64,000 nt of DNA, taken from contig CAJHZI010000568.1 in NCBI GenBank assembly GCA_905160935.1, forward strand, positions 454,501 through 518,500. The letters are read 5' to 3'. Each line of letters starts with the position of its first letter. Within the stretch, counting starts at the first letter, position 1. Below are positions 1 through 12,800 of the stretch, one piece after another. Source of the DNA: Enchytraeus crypticus (lineage: Eukaryota; Annelida; Clitellata; Enchytraeida; Enchytraeidae). A program made the translations under genes and the position numbers. The notes beneath the pieces are model-generated. The model was not told where the DNA came from and did not search any database. It was given only the letters and a program-made list of their open reading frames with translations.

Positions 1-173
1 TTAAAGCTTTAGGCAATTTAGTCAATTTTTCGTGTAACCAGTCCAGTGAATGTCTGAGAATTTACTCTCAGATGAGCGCGGCTTGGATTCGAACCCACGA
101 GGGTCCAATTCACCTCAGGATCTGTCATTTAAAACTTCATGACGTTACCCCTACGCTATTGAGACATTCAAAT
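1..173 (-). mobile_element. tRNA-derived SINE, family B copy
   Basis: Read on the minus strand it has a B-box-like GGGTCCGAATC-type motif (here GGATTCGAAC on the plus strand) and the block 'tcaggtgaattg...cgtgggttcgaa' shared with copies at 25689-25926, 31385-31600, 38222-38411 and 50450-50618. The copy is cut by the window edge or begins near it. It is a dispersed repeat, not a tRNA gene: no full cloverleaf is present. Confidence 0.7.
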
Positions 174-300
174 GGATGGATTAAAATAGATGGAGCATAC
201 TTGTGGTGCACACAAATGTCTTAAAGGTTTGTGACAATACTTTCTATAATTTGTTCCACTTCAGATTTTCATTTCAATTTTAATTCTTTGCATTGACCTA

Positions 301-1125
301 CACTGTGTTTTCTATAACTGATACCCCATAGTTTATTTACAATAAAGTCGTAAGAAGTTAACTGATGATCTTGAAATTTAAAGAACTTGACCAGCAGCCA
401 ATTCTACCAAATATAGAGAAATTTCGTGTGAATATCTTATTAAAAAAGTGAAAAATTATAGTTTTGCGTATAGCAGTGGGGTCACATAAGAAATTTCCAG
501 TACATGATTACGGGGCTTATTACGAGCAGCGCAAAATTATCTCTATAAAATAACAGCGAACAAAGAAATTAAAAATTTTACTCTTGCTAGGTTGGAGAGT
601 AATCATTTCTTTTCAAAATGAAGTAAAATAAGTGCTGATATGTTATTAATTGACAAAGTTATTGAACTTTCAATGAATAACTATACCTGTAAGCTGTAGC
701 CAGATATCTAACCAGCCTTTTCTCCTGAAATTGTTTCCCTTCAAGGAATGCTTGCATTAAAAGTTAAAGAACTTTGTCTATTTAGAATATATCAGCACGT
801 GTTTTACGTCGTTTTGAAAAGAAATGATTCCTCTTCAAAATAGCATTAGTGGAACTTCGATGTGACGTGTTAATAACTGTTTTATAGAGTTAATTTTACA
901 CTGCGCGTAACACGCCGCTAATCCTGTACTTAAAATTTCTTATCTGACCCCACTCCTATTCGAAAAACGATAAATTTCACGTTTTTAAAGACATTTAAAC
1001 AAGATTTCTATATGTTTTGTAAAATTAGCTACTGGCCAAGTACTGTAAATTTCAAGATCACCGCTCAACTCCTTACTACTTTAATGTAAAAATAATTTGG
1101 GGTATCAGTTATAAAAAACACAGTC
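301..1125. mobile_element. Palindromic MITE-like DNA element with TA target duplication
   Basis: The outer sequences are near-perfect inverted repeats: CACTGTGTTTTCTATAACTG at the left, and the reverse complement of the right end reads GACTGTGTTTTTTATAACTG. The two arms stay similar over about 350 bp each, so the element is almost one large hairpin. TA dinucleotides flank it at 299-300 and 1126-1127, as for Tc1/mariner-type insertions. No transposase frame is visible. A truncated relative lies at 9970-10490. Confidence 0.75.
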
Positions 1126-1254
1126 TATTTCAAGTAACTATCGGGTTCTGGAGTTATCTACATGTATATCAATGATGATAGTGCTTTGGTTTTGTGAAAC
1201 ATTTTACTTTAAGAGTATTCTTTTGCTTTTTGCTTCTTTTACTGCATGTGATTG

Positions 1255-1385
1255 TTGCTCGAGCTAGTAACGATGTCGGTAAGATATTCGACCGTGGATC
1301 AGTAAGTACGAGGTTCAAATCCTGGGCTCGCGCGTCAAAGACATCGCTTTTGAGTGAGGAAACTGGCGTTAACATTAGCTTTACA
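1255..1385 (+). mobile_element. tRNA-derived SINE, family A copy
   Basis: It carries a B-box-like GAGGTTCAAATCC, followed by the family tail 'gaggaaactggcgttaac'. It matches about a dozen other copies in the window in the order: A-box-like GATGTCGGTAAG, B box, 'catcgctttcgagtgagg', then GACGTTAAC. The small open frames over it are not genes. Confidence 0.75.
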
Positions 1386-1959
1386 AGCCTCTTAAACTAT
1401 AGAGATGCGTTTGCATGATAGACTATATTAAACATTAACGATTATATATATCCGAGAATTTACTATCCGTTTCGCTTCGACAGCAGAGCAAATAGTAAAA
1501 TTTGCCGTAAAATGTTTAGTCAATGCAGGGCTGCTGTTAAGTCGAAAGTAGCGTATAGGTTTGGAACTAGAAGAGGAAACTATTGCGAGTCCTATTTAAC
1601 GCAGTGGCTTCCTTACGGCTCCGAACCTATTTCGCCAAAATCATTTGGTAAAATAGCTTCTTTTTAAAGTAATCTTAATGTCGGTCTGCAATATTTTCTC
1701 ATCCTGGTGGTCACATTTTATACAGTTTAAAATTGTTAAGTGTCCTCTATTTTATACCGTTTAAAATTTTATTATTATTGACTATTAATTTAAAGATTAA
1801 TGAGTTCAGGAAATAAGTGGTGATGTTTTTCTCCTCTCCCTTGCCAACATACATTTATCACTTCTCCATATTGCTAAAAAAAACTAATGTAGGCCCTAAG
1901 TTCATTTATAGTATTTTCATATAAACCCATTTAATTTCGGAAATAAATATAACACACAC
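1386..1959. other. Non-coding spacer; expected last cyclase exon not found
   Basis: The cyclase gene must continue after its exon at 1960-2233, because the catalytic domain stops short of its usual C-terminal part. I searched the minus strand here for the expected block after MESTGEG and saw no matching frame with an acceptor. The rest is AT-rich sequence without recognisable features. Confidence 0.5.
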
Positions 1960-2233
1960 CTTCTCCGGTAGATTCCATCCTGGAGGCGACGTTGACGGTG
2001 TCTCCAAATAAACAGTAGCGAGGCATCGTGTGTCCTACCACACCTGCAGCACAGGGTCCGGTGTGGATACCAATCCTGACTCTGAGAGCTGCTTCAGGTT
2101 TATGACGGATCTTAAAGACAGACGCCTCACTGAGTAGATCCAGTGCCATGTTACATATCTCCATGATATGTCTACCACCGTTCTGTACCGGTAATCCACT
2201 TACCACCATGTAAGCGTCTCCTATCGTTTCCAC
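1960..2233 (-). CDS. Receptor guanylate cyclase, coding exon 18 (catalytic domain)
   Basis: It starts [15 protein letters not shown] (second metal Asp and guanine-selecting Glu), continues to [19 protein letters not shown] (Cys for GTP choice, Asn and Arg of the transition-state pair). Donor GAAG|GTGTGT in phase 1 shows that at least one more exon follows. Confidence 0.95.
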
Positions 2234-5177
2234 CTGAAATTATTAGCCCAGTTATTATTATAATTACTATCAGAATTATTGGTGTTATTGTACTTTTTAA
2301 ATACTCTTATTGTGTGACTAATATTGGACTTTATAGAATTAAACCTTATATTCTTTACTCGACTTCAGAGAAGAATTAAACCGAGCAATCACTATATTGC
2401 AATTGATAAAATCGCTAAGAAATCTGGGGCAAGTGGAATTATTTACGCAGGACTCTAAGAAAAACGCAAAAGAGGAGCTCATTTTTTCATAATTAATTTA
2501 ATGATTGATTCACTAACCTTATAGACATCATGTCTAGAGATGGTATCATCGAATGTTCCATACAGATCATTGAGTAGATCGACGACCTGCATAGGAGTCG
2601 ACTCTGAGGAGAGGTCAGTGAACCCTTTGATGTCTGAGAAGTAGATGGTAGCACTGTCAAACATTTCTGGTGGAACTGTTCTGCCTAGCTTTAACTCCTC
2701 GGCGACGAATCTAATACACCATTCAAATTGCTGCATCAAAATTATTGAATTTTTACATTACTGAAATAAAATTACGAACATTGAAAATTGGCCATATTTC
2801 TTACGCCTATCCCCTTCCTCTCACTGGTCTGCAGGTTCAGATAACTGCCTTTAATACAACATTCTACGTTATTTGCTGCAGTCAACTTGTGTTCTCCCTA
2901 TTTAAAATCTCGGAAGTCTAAACTACGCTTATCATCTATTTAAATTGTAAAAATAAAATGGCAGGGACGGTATGAGAAGTCGGATCAAGATTACTATTCT
3001 CTCTCTCTCTTTGTGTACTGTCTATTGGCAGGTCCATGGGATAGGCCTATAACTCCTCCACTGATTTTTATCCTCTGATTTTCTCTTCATATCAACAGTC
3101 GAATTAGTTCCCAAATCATCCAGTAATCCCAATTCTAGGTTTTTCATTAGCTTTTATTCCTCCCATCTTTCCTCAATTACCTCTTTTAGTAACCATCCCC
3201 TCTTAGTATATTACCCAATCAGTTCTTCTTTCTACTCTTTATGCTATCTTTAAATTGTGTATTTATGCCAAACCTACTTAAGACCTCCGCGTTCTTTATT
3301 TTTCAGGCCATTTTAACTTCTCTAGTCTTGTCCATAGAAACATTTCGCATGCTTCTAGTTTCATAAAATCTTCCTTTCTTAATTAAAATCCATGCTTCAC
3401 AACTGTATGAAGCCTGGTCCGCACTAAAGTCTTTTAAATCTTTATCTCAGTGGGTTTCTTCAAACTTTCTGTTAGCAGTTATTTTCTCTTACTAAAGTCC
3501 TCTTTAAACATTTAACTTCTATTCCAAATTTTCCATCTTCTGTTATCGTGTGCCCTAAATATCTAAAACGCTTTACCTGTTCCAACATAGTACCGTCTAA
3601 TTCTACACTAACTCCTTCTCCTATTCCAGGCACTAGCATAAACTGCATTGCACACTACTCCCTTGATTTAGAGATTAACGAATAACAGATTGATGTTAGT
3701 TCTTATATGTCACTGCCGAAGTAGGTAGCAATATATTCAGGACAGTATATAATTATGTTATCATATATGCAACATTTTACTCATAGGCACATGGAAGTAG
3801 AGTAAAAGTAATACATCGTAATATTCTACATCTGGAGGTAGCATTCTGTTCATTATGATACATAGGACCTACTATATTAGGAATTATTATACATACGAAG
3901 GTAGCATTCTGATCATAATCCTACATACTAAATTAGGAGTTACTCAACGTACGGAGGTAGCATTCAGTATTGTGCTATTCATTCATTCAGGAGGTAGCAT
4001 TCAGTATTTTATATCATTCAATATAATGAGTTATTCTACATACGGAGGTAGCATTCTGTTCAGAAGCATGTCTGTTTTCTTTTTCTCTTCCAGCAGTTCT
4101 GATGTTCTCTGTTCCACAATGGACTCAAGGTTGTTGGCGTACTTTTCCAGTTTATCCAGAACTATGTCGACAATGTCAGTTCTCCTGTTTGATACAATAG
4201 GAAAACATTTGTTCCAGAATATAAACAAGTACAAATTTAGTCTTGTTACATGATCACTTGATAAGTTACTTGCAGCTCTAGTTTGCTTAAACTACTCACT
4301 TAATGCAATAATTATCACAATAATGAGTTCCTATAGTGTACGAGTAGAAATATTAAATCCAAATTTCAAATTAGCCTATAATTACTGAAATATACATGTA
4401 TTCTACCGAAAGATTGCTTAATATCGATTTTCTATATCTAATATACCCTTCTACTATTATATGAAGGTTAGAACACATGTATGTTCAAACCACCTTCCTT
4501 TATTGAGACGGTTGATGACTCGATTGATGTCATCCAAGGAAGGTCTCTGCACGGGATCCTCACTCCAGCTCTGGACTATCAGATCTCTGATCACCACGCC
4601 CTCTGAGCCCCGCTCCCTCAGGTCCGGCAGGTCCACCCGAATCCTACTGCCCCTCTCAGGTGAAATCAGACTCTCTATTGTCTCTGTTAGAATGTCATAA
4701 GGTACTACATGTAAAATAGAGAGGAGCTGTATGTGAAGAAAAACAACAACTTACACTGTAGATTCAAATCAATTATTTTTTCAATCAAATCATACACAGC
4801 GAGAAGTAAGGCTACTTGTTTATTTCTTTACTGAAAAGTTCGCGTACATTTCATTCGCGTCGATTCATTCTCAACTCTCTATTCGAGGTTGTAGTAATTG
4901 AGGTCCGCAAATCGACGTTCTTGTAATTTAGATTAAGAAAACAAATTTTCAAATTAAAATTGTCTACTACAGTGTATAACAATGGTAAATTGTAGCTGAC
5001 CCGCACAGTAAAATATGATATTATTTATTCTAATATATATACTTTTACTAATACATGTGCATCTGTTTATACACATGTATGCATATACATGTACATACAG
5101 ATATATGTATGTGTAAACATATACATATGTACATGCATGTTTAGTATTTATTTAACTTCATGGATACATGTATGTGT

Positions 5178-5234
<57 letters not shown>

Positions 5235-5245
5235 GTATGTATACA

Positions 5246-5291
<46 letters not shown>

Positions 5292-6493
5292 CTTCAACAC
5301 ATACTTAAACTTAAATGAACACTAAACACTAATTCATACTCTTAGAGTTGCACAATATATTTTTAAATTCTGAACTGAACTTTCTAAGTACCTTCAGTTG
5401 GAGTGACTCGAGTTTACCTTTAGCGCTCTTCTCCCGAAGGAAGAACGGCGGAGCTCTGTAAGCGATCTCCTGCGCTATGATAGCAAAGCTGTAGACGTCT
5501 CCCTTCTGAGTCCCATAGACAGGTCTAACGCTCATACGAAGCAGCTCTGGAGCGGTCCACAACAGATTCCAATATATTTCCTGCTCTCCTTCATCTTTCT
5601 CCATATTTCCTTCTTTTTCCAGACCATTGTCAGTTACAATTCCAACTGGTTCAGATTTGAAAGCTTCCAGAACAGGGCACGAGATCTTGAGGGACCATCT
5701 GTTGTCCACTCTACAAGTCATACTGCTCAGATCTCCGTGTGAATGGATGGGTGATTTGTGCAGGTAGGTCATTCCCTGTTTAAATTATTGCATTCCGGTA
5801 AAGCGATTTTGTTTATATTAAAAACAAACTGCGTTGACCAATGAATAAGCATATGCAAACATCCGTGTGCTAGCACAATGCTAACACAAAGTGACGAGTA
5901 TCTGTACGAAACTATAAAAAATATAATTACATTCAAAATAGAAATTGTAACTAAACATTTTAACCATGACCTTACATGAATGCAAATAATTTGTAGTTTA
6001 AACATAGTAAGGTCCAACAATTTTCTACGCTCAAGGATTAGCCAGAGAGCAGACTATAAGACTATAAGTAAGTTATGGGCCTACTTACATTGATGAGATC
6101 AGTTATTAGTGAAATTCTGAAAAACCAATCCAGTTTTATATCCTCATCATCCAGTATTGTCTGTAAAAATATAATTAGAACTCTGATAAGAAATTCTTCA
6201 TTAACACACTTTCATTTTAATTAAAATGAACAAAAATGTCAACACAATCCTTATCGAAGATTTTTGATATATGATTAGTATTTTAATGCTACATCAAATT
6301 AATATTGCACTTAAGTCCAATTTATTCATTTTAAACACCAAAATATTTAATTGATAATTATAATAAATATTTAAAACTTATGTTCAAATGCTAGTAACGG
6401 ATGCACAAATGCAGAACAAAATAGCACACAAGATTCTTGAGCTCCTACTGATAACACAAAACAACGTTATTCCTAGATTCTGCATAAATTAGG

Positions 6494-6554
<61 letters not shown>

Positions 6555-6579
6555 TACATAGTATAGACCCTATATATGT

Positions 6580-6624
<45 letters not shown>

Positions 6625-6626
6625 GA

Positions 6627-6675
<49 letters not shown>

Positions 6676-6691
6676 TTTATAAATACTCATG

Positions 6692-6733
<42 letters not shown>

Positions 6734-8857
6734 TAAATACACAAAAATATATACATATATATATATATATACATGTAGATATTAGTAGGGTCCTATATAT
6801 AGAAACTAAATGTTAGATTAAGTTGAAGAGGAAAGGTCGTACTCTGAGATCTCCACGTGAGCATCTCTGCAGCACATAACCGACAAGGTTTGTCTCCACA
6901 CAGGCTCCGAGAAACATCTGAACGTTCTCGTGGTTCAGCTCCTTCAGCTGCGCGTAACAACAATGCGCAGCAATAATTATAGTCTGATTAGCATTATTAA
7001 AATTCTAATGTCGTAATTTATATTGTTCGCATCGCGTTATTGTTCATGTATCATTATCATATGAACATTCCATCTATGGTCTGGGGCATAGATGACCATT
7101 CAATTTCTTGTCTGGAGCATTGATGACCATTTAGCAAAGTCTAGATGTATGATATACAATTATACATGTTTCCTTGCAGTCTACTTTCTTTCCAAATAAG
7201 TTCTAAAAACAGTAGCAAATTATTTAAACAAGAACTCCGAATATCTATTGCTAAAGTATTTAGTGTTTGAATCAAAGCTGAACACAAACTCTAATGAGAA
7301 AGATGAGATGAGATCTGGAGAGATTGACAGGCCTACACGACATCTCTATAACATGAACGATGACTCCCTTGTACACGGCTAAACACTCGCCTCTACCAAG
7401 TCCCGCCATTGACCCCACGTGACTCCGCACTGTCATCCTACTCTGCATTCCACTCACACTGCCTTTCAGCAACTGCATAATATAAAATAAACTTTCATTG
7501 TTGCTGCTCTCCTGAATAACCATAGGCATTTTCATCTTTCAATTCTTCTTTGCCTCTACATTTTTGCCGCTAACTGGAATATCTAGTATCTTAAAGCAGT
7601 ATCTAGTATCAATATCTGGCAATATCTAGTATCAAAAGGTAGTGGGAATCCTACCACAAATTTATCGCATAGCAGATGGTCACCTGTATTTTTTGCATTG
7701 ATTGACATCTACAAGAATACATGAATTAATGGTGAGTACTCTGATTTCGATAGTTAGGCAATACTGAATTCAGATTTCAATCAGACCAAAATAATTATGT
7801 AATCCTTTTGACCACGGGTCTTATTTGCGTCGTGTAGCATAGCCTGTGTTCATTCTTACTGCAAGAGTCTATTACTAATCCTTAATAAATTATTCATTGA
7901 ATAATTTTTATTAGTTATTTGATTTCTTTATTAATCAATTACTGGTAATTATAGAATCGCACTGACGGTGTCTATGACACACAGAAACAAAGGTTAAATC
8001 AATCTTACAAGTTCTCTTACAGTATTTTGCCCGTGAAACATCAATTCTTCAGTTTCTGCTATTAATCAGTAGCTATAGCTCCAATTATAACTAATATCCT
8101 TATTCATTATTAATACTACTTAGCATTTTTAACTTTTTATATAAATCCCCGTGTTGTGCTCGGGTGTGGTTGGACCACTGCAGAATAGAGCAACCGCTAA
8201 CAATCTGCCACGTGTACGTAAGAGGCGATTAAAGGCAGGAGCTGAGGATGGCAAGAGGGGACCCACCTCACCATGAAATATTTTCCCCCAGGATTAAATG
8301 GTGATTAATCCACCTAACTGAGGAAGGCAACGGGAAACCACCTCAGAAGCCATATTTTTCCCAAGCTATAGGCTACATAAGGTATCGTTAAGGCTTAGAC
8401 TTTGTGAAGGAATTAACTTGTTGATCTAAGGAGTGCTTTTATGGAGCGAGAAAGCAGACTTTGAGTATGAATATGTGACTTGAACCTGCCACTTGGCAGT
8501 GCACTGAAGATATAAATTAATGTGGTTTAATATAAACTTATTAATAGAAGTTTTCAAGTTTAATCTTTTAGATGTCTAGGCTATCTTCTGTTAGTAACTA
8601 CTGAATTGTTAATCCCCAGTTTTACCCATATCATTAGGCCTACTTCGATCATTATCTCAAAGACTTTAACGAATCTACAAAATATTTCTCTGATTGGATT
8701 TCTAATTAATTTTTTTAATCTTAATTAGGCAGTGCAAAGCACTTTCTGTATCCATCTAAAACCAATCTAACTAATATGCAGTTTAATAATTACTACCAAA
8801 TGCATAATATCTAATTATCTTAAATATATTGGTTTATTAACAAGTTACCTCTCTCTC

Positions 8858-8898
<41 letters not shown>

Positions 8899-9856
8899 CT
8901 CTCTCTTTCTCTCTCTTTCTCGCTCTCTCTATCTCTATCTCTCTCTCTTAGTGTATAGTTTATTGGCATGTAAACTCTGTACTTACTAAATGAAGTTAGA
9001 TACTTAGCAGATCATGCTGTTTGCAAAGACCATAGTAACCTTTAGATTTTATATTTAATGTTGTAAGCTTTAAGCAAATATTTTTAATGATAAAATGTAA
9101 ATATAATTACTACAACCATAACGCTGGAAGCAGGTGAACCCGTTTTGGGCATTAATATTTCGAGTTCTTCTAAATCAATCTTCCAAATCTTCTGTTGAAT
9201 TTTCCGCTCTAAGACTCTGCTCCTAATATAAATTACATAAATTACAAATTCTTGGATATCGATAGTTTAGTATTTACATCATTTTAGGATTTTGAGTCAG
9301 AGAACAATGATTCATCTGCATAGATCATTAGTAATACGTCATGGGGTCATTTAAGTTCTGAGATAATTGGATGGGAACTACAGGTGGGAACTAAAGACGG
9401 GAACTAGAGATAAACACTAGGAATGGGAATTAAAGATAGAAACTAAATATAAGAACTAAAGACAGGAACTATAGATGGAAACTAAAAATGAGAACTGTAG
9501 ATGTGAACTAAAGATAGGGAGATGACAACTAGGAATGGGAACTAGAGATTGTTTTGATTTTCATATAATGATTATTAATCAATCCATGCTCAGTACGTAA
9601 CTGCTGTGTGCTCTTAGTGGCAGAGAGCTGTTGTAAATTTGAACTAGCCTTAGAATGGTAGCTTGAATGTGTCATCTTGATTTGAAGCTATGTACTTCTG
9701 AACTTTAATGTTAAACCCGCCATATCCTAGAATTTTTTAATTATGTCAAATTTCTTAAATTCAGCTAAAGTCGACTGCAACAAACTTATATTATACATCT
9801 TGTGGAGAGTGATCTTGCAATTCTAAGGTACAATATAAACATGTATATATACATAT

Positions 9857-9925
<69 letters not shown>

Positions 9926-10823
9926 ATATATAATACTATATATATACATGTATATATATATATATTATACACTGTGTTTTTTATAACTGAGACCTCGTGC
10001 TTTTAATAATGAAATCGCAACGAGCTAACCAATATTCCTCAAATTTACAGCACTTGACCAACAGCCAATTCTACCACACAGAGCAATTTCGTTTTAATAA
10101 CTTTAATAACGTGAAAGTTATACTTTTCCGAACAGAAGTGGGGTCAGATAAGAAATTTCCAGTACAGGATTGCAGGCGTGTTGCATGCAGAGTAAAATTG
10201 TCTCTTTAAAAATAATAGCAAACACGTCACATAAAATTTCAGTTAATGCTATTTTAAAGAGCAATTATTGCTTTTCAAAACGACGTAAAATACGTGCTGA
10301 TATGTTCTTTATGGACAAAGTTATTGAACTTGTAAAGCATGCATTGCAAAACGAGGATCAACGAATAAAGTCATTTTAACCGTGGCGCTAGAGGACGTCG
10401 CTGCAGTGTCTACGGTGATAACAGTTGTAGCCAGACATGCAATGTATGCATTAAAAGTTCAATAACTTTGTCCATTAAGAACATATATATAAACATATAT
10501 ATAAACAAAAATTTGAAGTGATTAGCTTGTTTCTCTATTCCATGGATTGCTACATATGATGTGTGAAAGCAGACTTTGAGTATGAGCCTAGGACCTGCCA
10601 CTTGACAAAACATAAGAGAGAGAAAGAGAGAGAGAGAGACAGAGAGACAGAGGAAGAGAGAGCGAGAGAGAAAGAGAGAGAGTGTGTAATTTTGGCACGG
10701 CGAGTACATGGCAACACAATTGTAAGTTGCTTGACTGAGTACAGCAGAGAATTTCTGGTGAAAAATGATACTTTTCAGTAAAAAGATAATAATACAGAAT
10801 GTTCATGTAAATTCCGTACATAT

Positions 10824-10867
<44 letters not shown>

Positions 10868-10956
10868 GCATATATTTATATAATATATATATATATTTAC
10901 AGGTATATATATATATACATATATACATATATATATATATTATATATATATATATA

Positions 10957-11046
<90 letters not shown>

Positions 11047-11163
11047 GTACACGCGAGTGCTATGTGGTTTGATGACTGATTCGTGTGTTGATTTGGTGAC
11101 AAGGCGAAGGATGGAGTTGTGTTGAAGAGTTACAAGCTATGAATCTGCCATTAGTCAATGAAC

Positions 11164-11194
<31 letters not shown>

Positions 11195-12125
11195 CGTATA
11201 AACATTATACGTAGCATTAATGAACTACACTGAAGTTGATTCTGTTATAAGATATATCACCTGATGATGTAGCCCAAAGTAACAATGATCATCAATACGG
11301 CCAACACTACAACCACTGGAACAATAATTGATGCGCTGCCTGCAATCAATCAATCGATCATTATAAATGGAATTAATACTATTAATAATGGCTTTCATAG
11401 CCTACTTCTTGACATCTGAATAAAGAGAAGAGTATGCAGCCTGGTAATGCTATGAACTCATGCAATGTTGTATTTGTAGCTTCGTAGAGGTCTACATTGC
11501 ATCTAATCTGGTTGGCGGTTGCTTAGAACTCCCTGGACACAATTCATCCAACATTCCACTAAATCATAACAAAAGCCGAATTTCCTACCATGCCACGTAT
11601 AGTATGCACAAAATGGTCTGAATATAAGCCTATAACTACGCTTTAATTTAAGCTTAGTGCGTGAGGATTAATTGAGAAACTAATTTAATAATAGAATTAA
11701 TTGAACTACATGTAACTGAGGCAATTCAGGATCTTTACACTTGTCCAGGACTTTAACTCAATTTTTCGAAGTTCATTTAGGGAGTATCGAACGATTGAGC
11801 TTCTGAAACGTTTGGTAGCTTATAGCAAATTCAAGGAATTGTATTTAAGAAACATAATTAAAAAAAGTGGAGTACCATTTGTTTCAGTGGGTTGACAGAA
11901 CTCATTGAAGAAGCCGCACACAGGTGTGTCTATGGGAGGTTGAGTGATCTGCCCCCAGAACACGTCCAGTCGTTGTGGTATCACATTCTGATGATTCATC
12001 GCAAAGCAATACATAAAATATAGTATAATAAGATAGCATATTGCTACAATTATCTGATTGGCACACTGACAAACTGTGAATCCAGATCATTGTAATAACT
12101 TCAATATTACTCAGCATTACTGAAG

Positions 12126-12174
<49 letters not shown>

Positions 12175-12724
12175 CCTGCAACATCATCATCATCTTCCCT
12201 TAAATCCCAGTTTAACTAGGGTCGGGATACGAGTAGGCCATCTCCAATCCTCTCTGCCCCACACCATATCACCTGTCAATCCCCTATGTTTCATGTCCTT
12301 CGCAATCAATGCGCCCCACGTCAATTGTGGTCTACCTCTCTCTAGCTTAGCATCAAGCTCTACCCTCCAAACTCTCTTTACTACATCCTCATCTGCCTTT
12401 CTTACAGTATGCCATAACCATCTCAATCTCGACTGAGCCAACCTATCCCTATTCCACTCAACATTGAAATACATCATCACATTCATTATGTCCTGCCTAG
12501 TTCTTCCACACATTAGACGTAACATTTCCATTCCTGCCACCTGCAAATTCTGCAAATGTTCCCGTTGTAGTGCCCAGCACTTCGATCTGTACATTGTTAC
12601 TGGCCCTATCATAGAACTATAAAATCTGCGTTTAGACAACTTAGAAGTTATAGGCCTATATATACATATAATCATAAACGATTCATGTTTTAATTAGAAA
12701 TGAAAATAAAAGCATGAACAAAAC

Positions 12725-12800
<76 letters not shown>

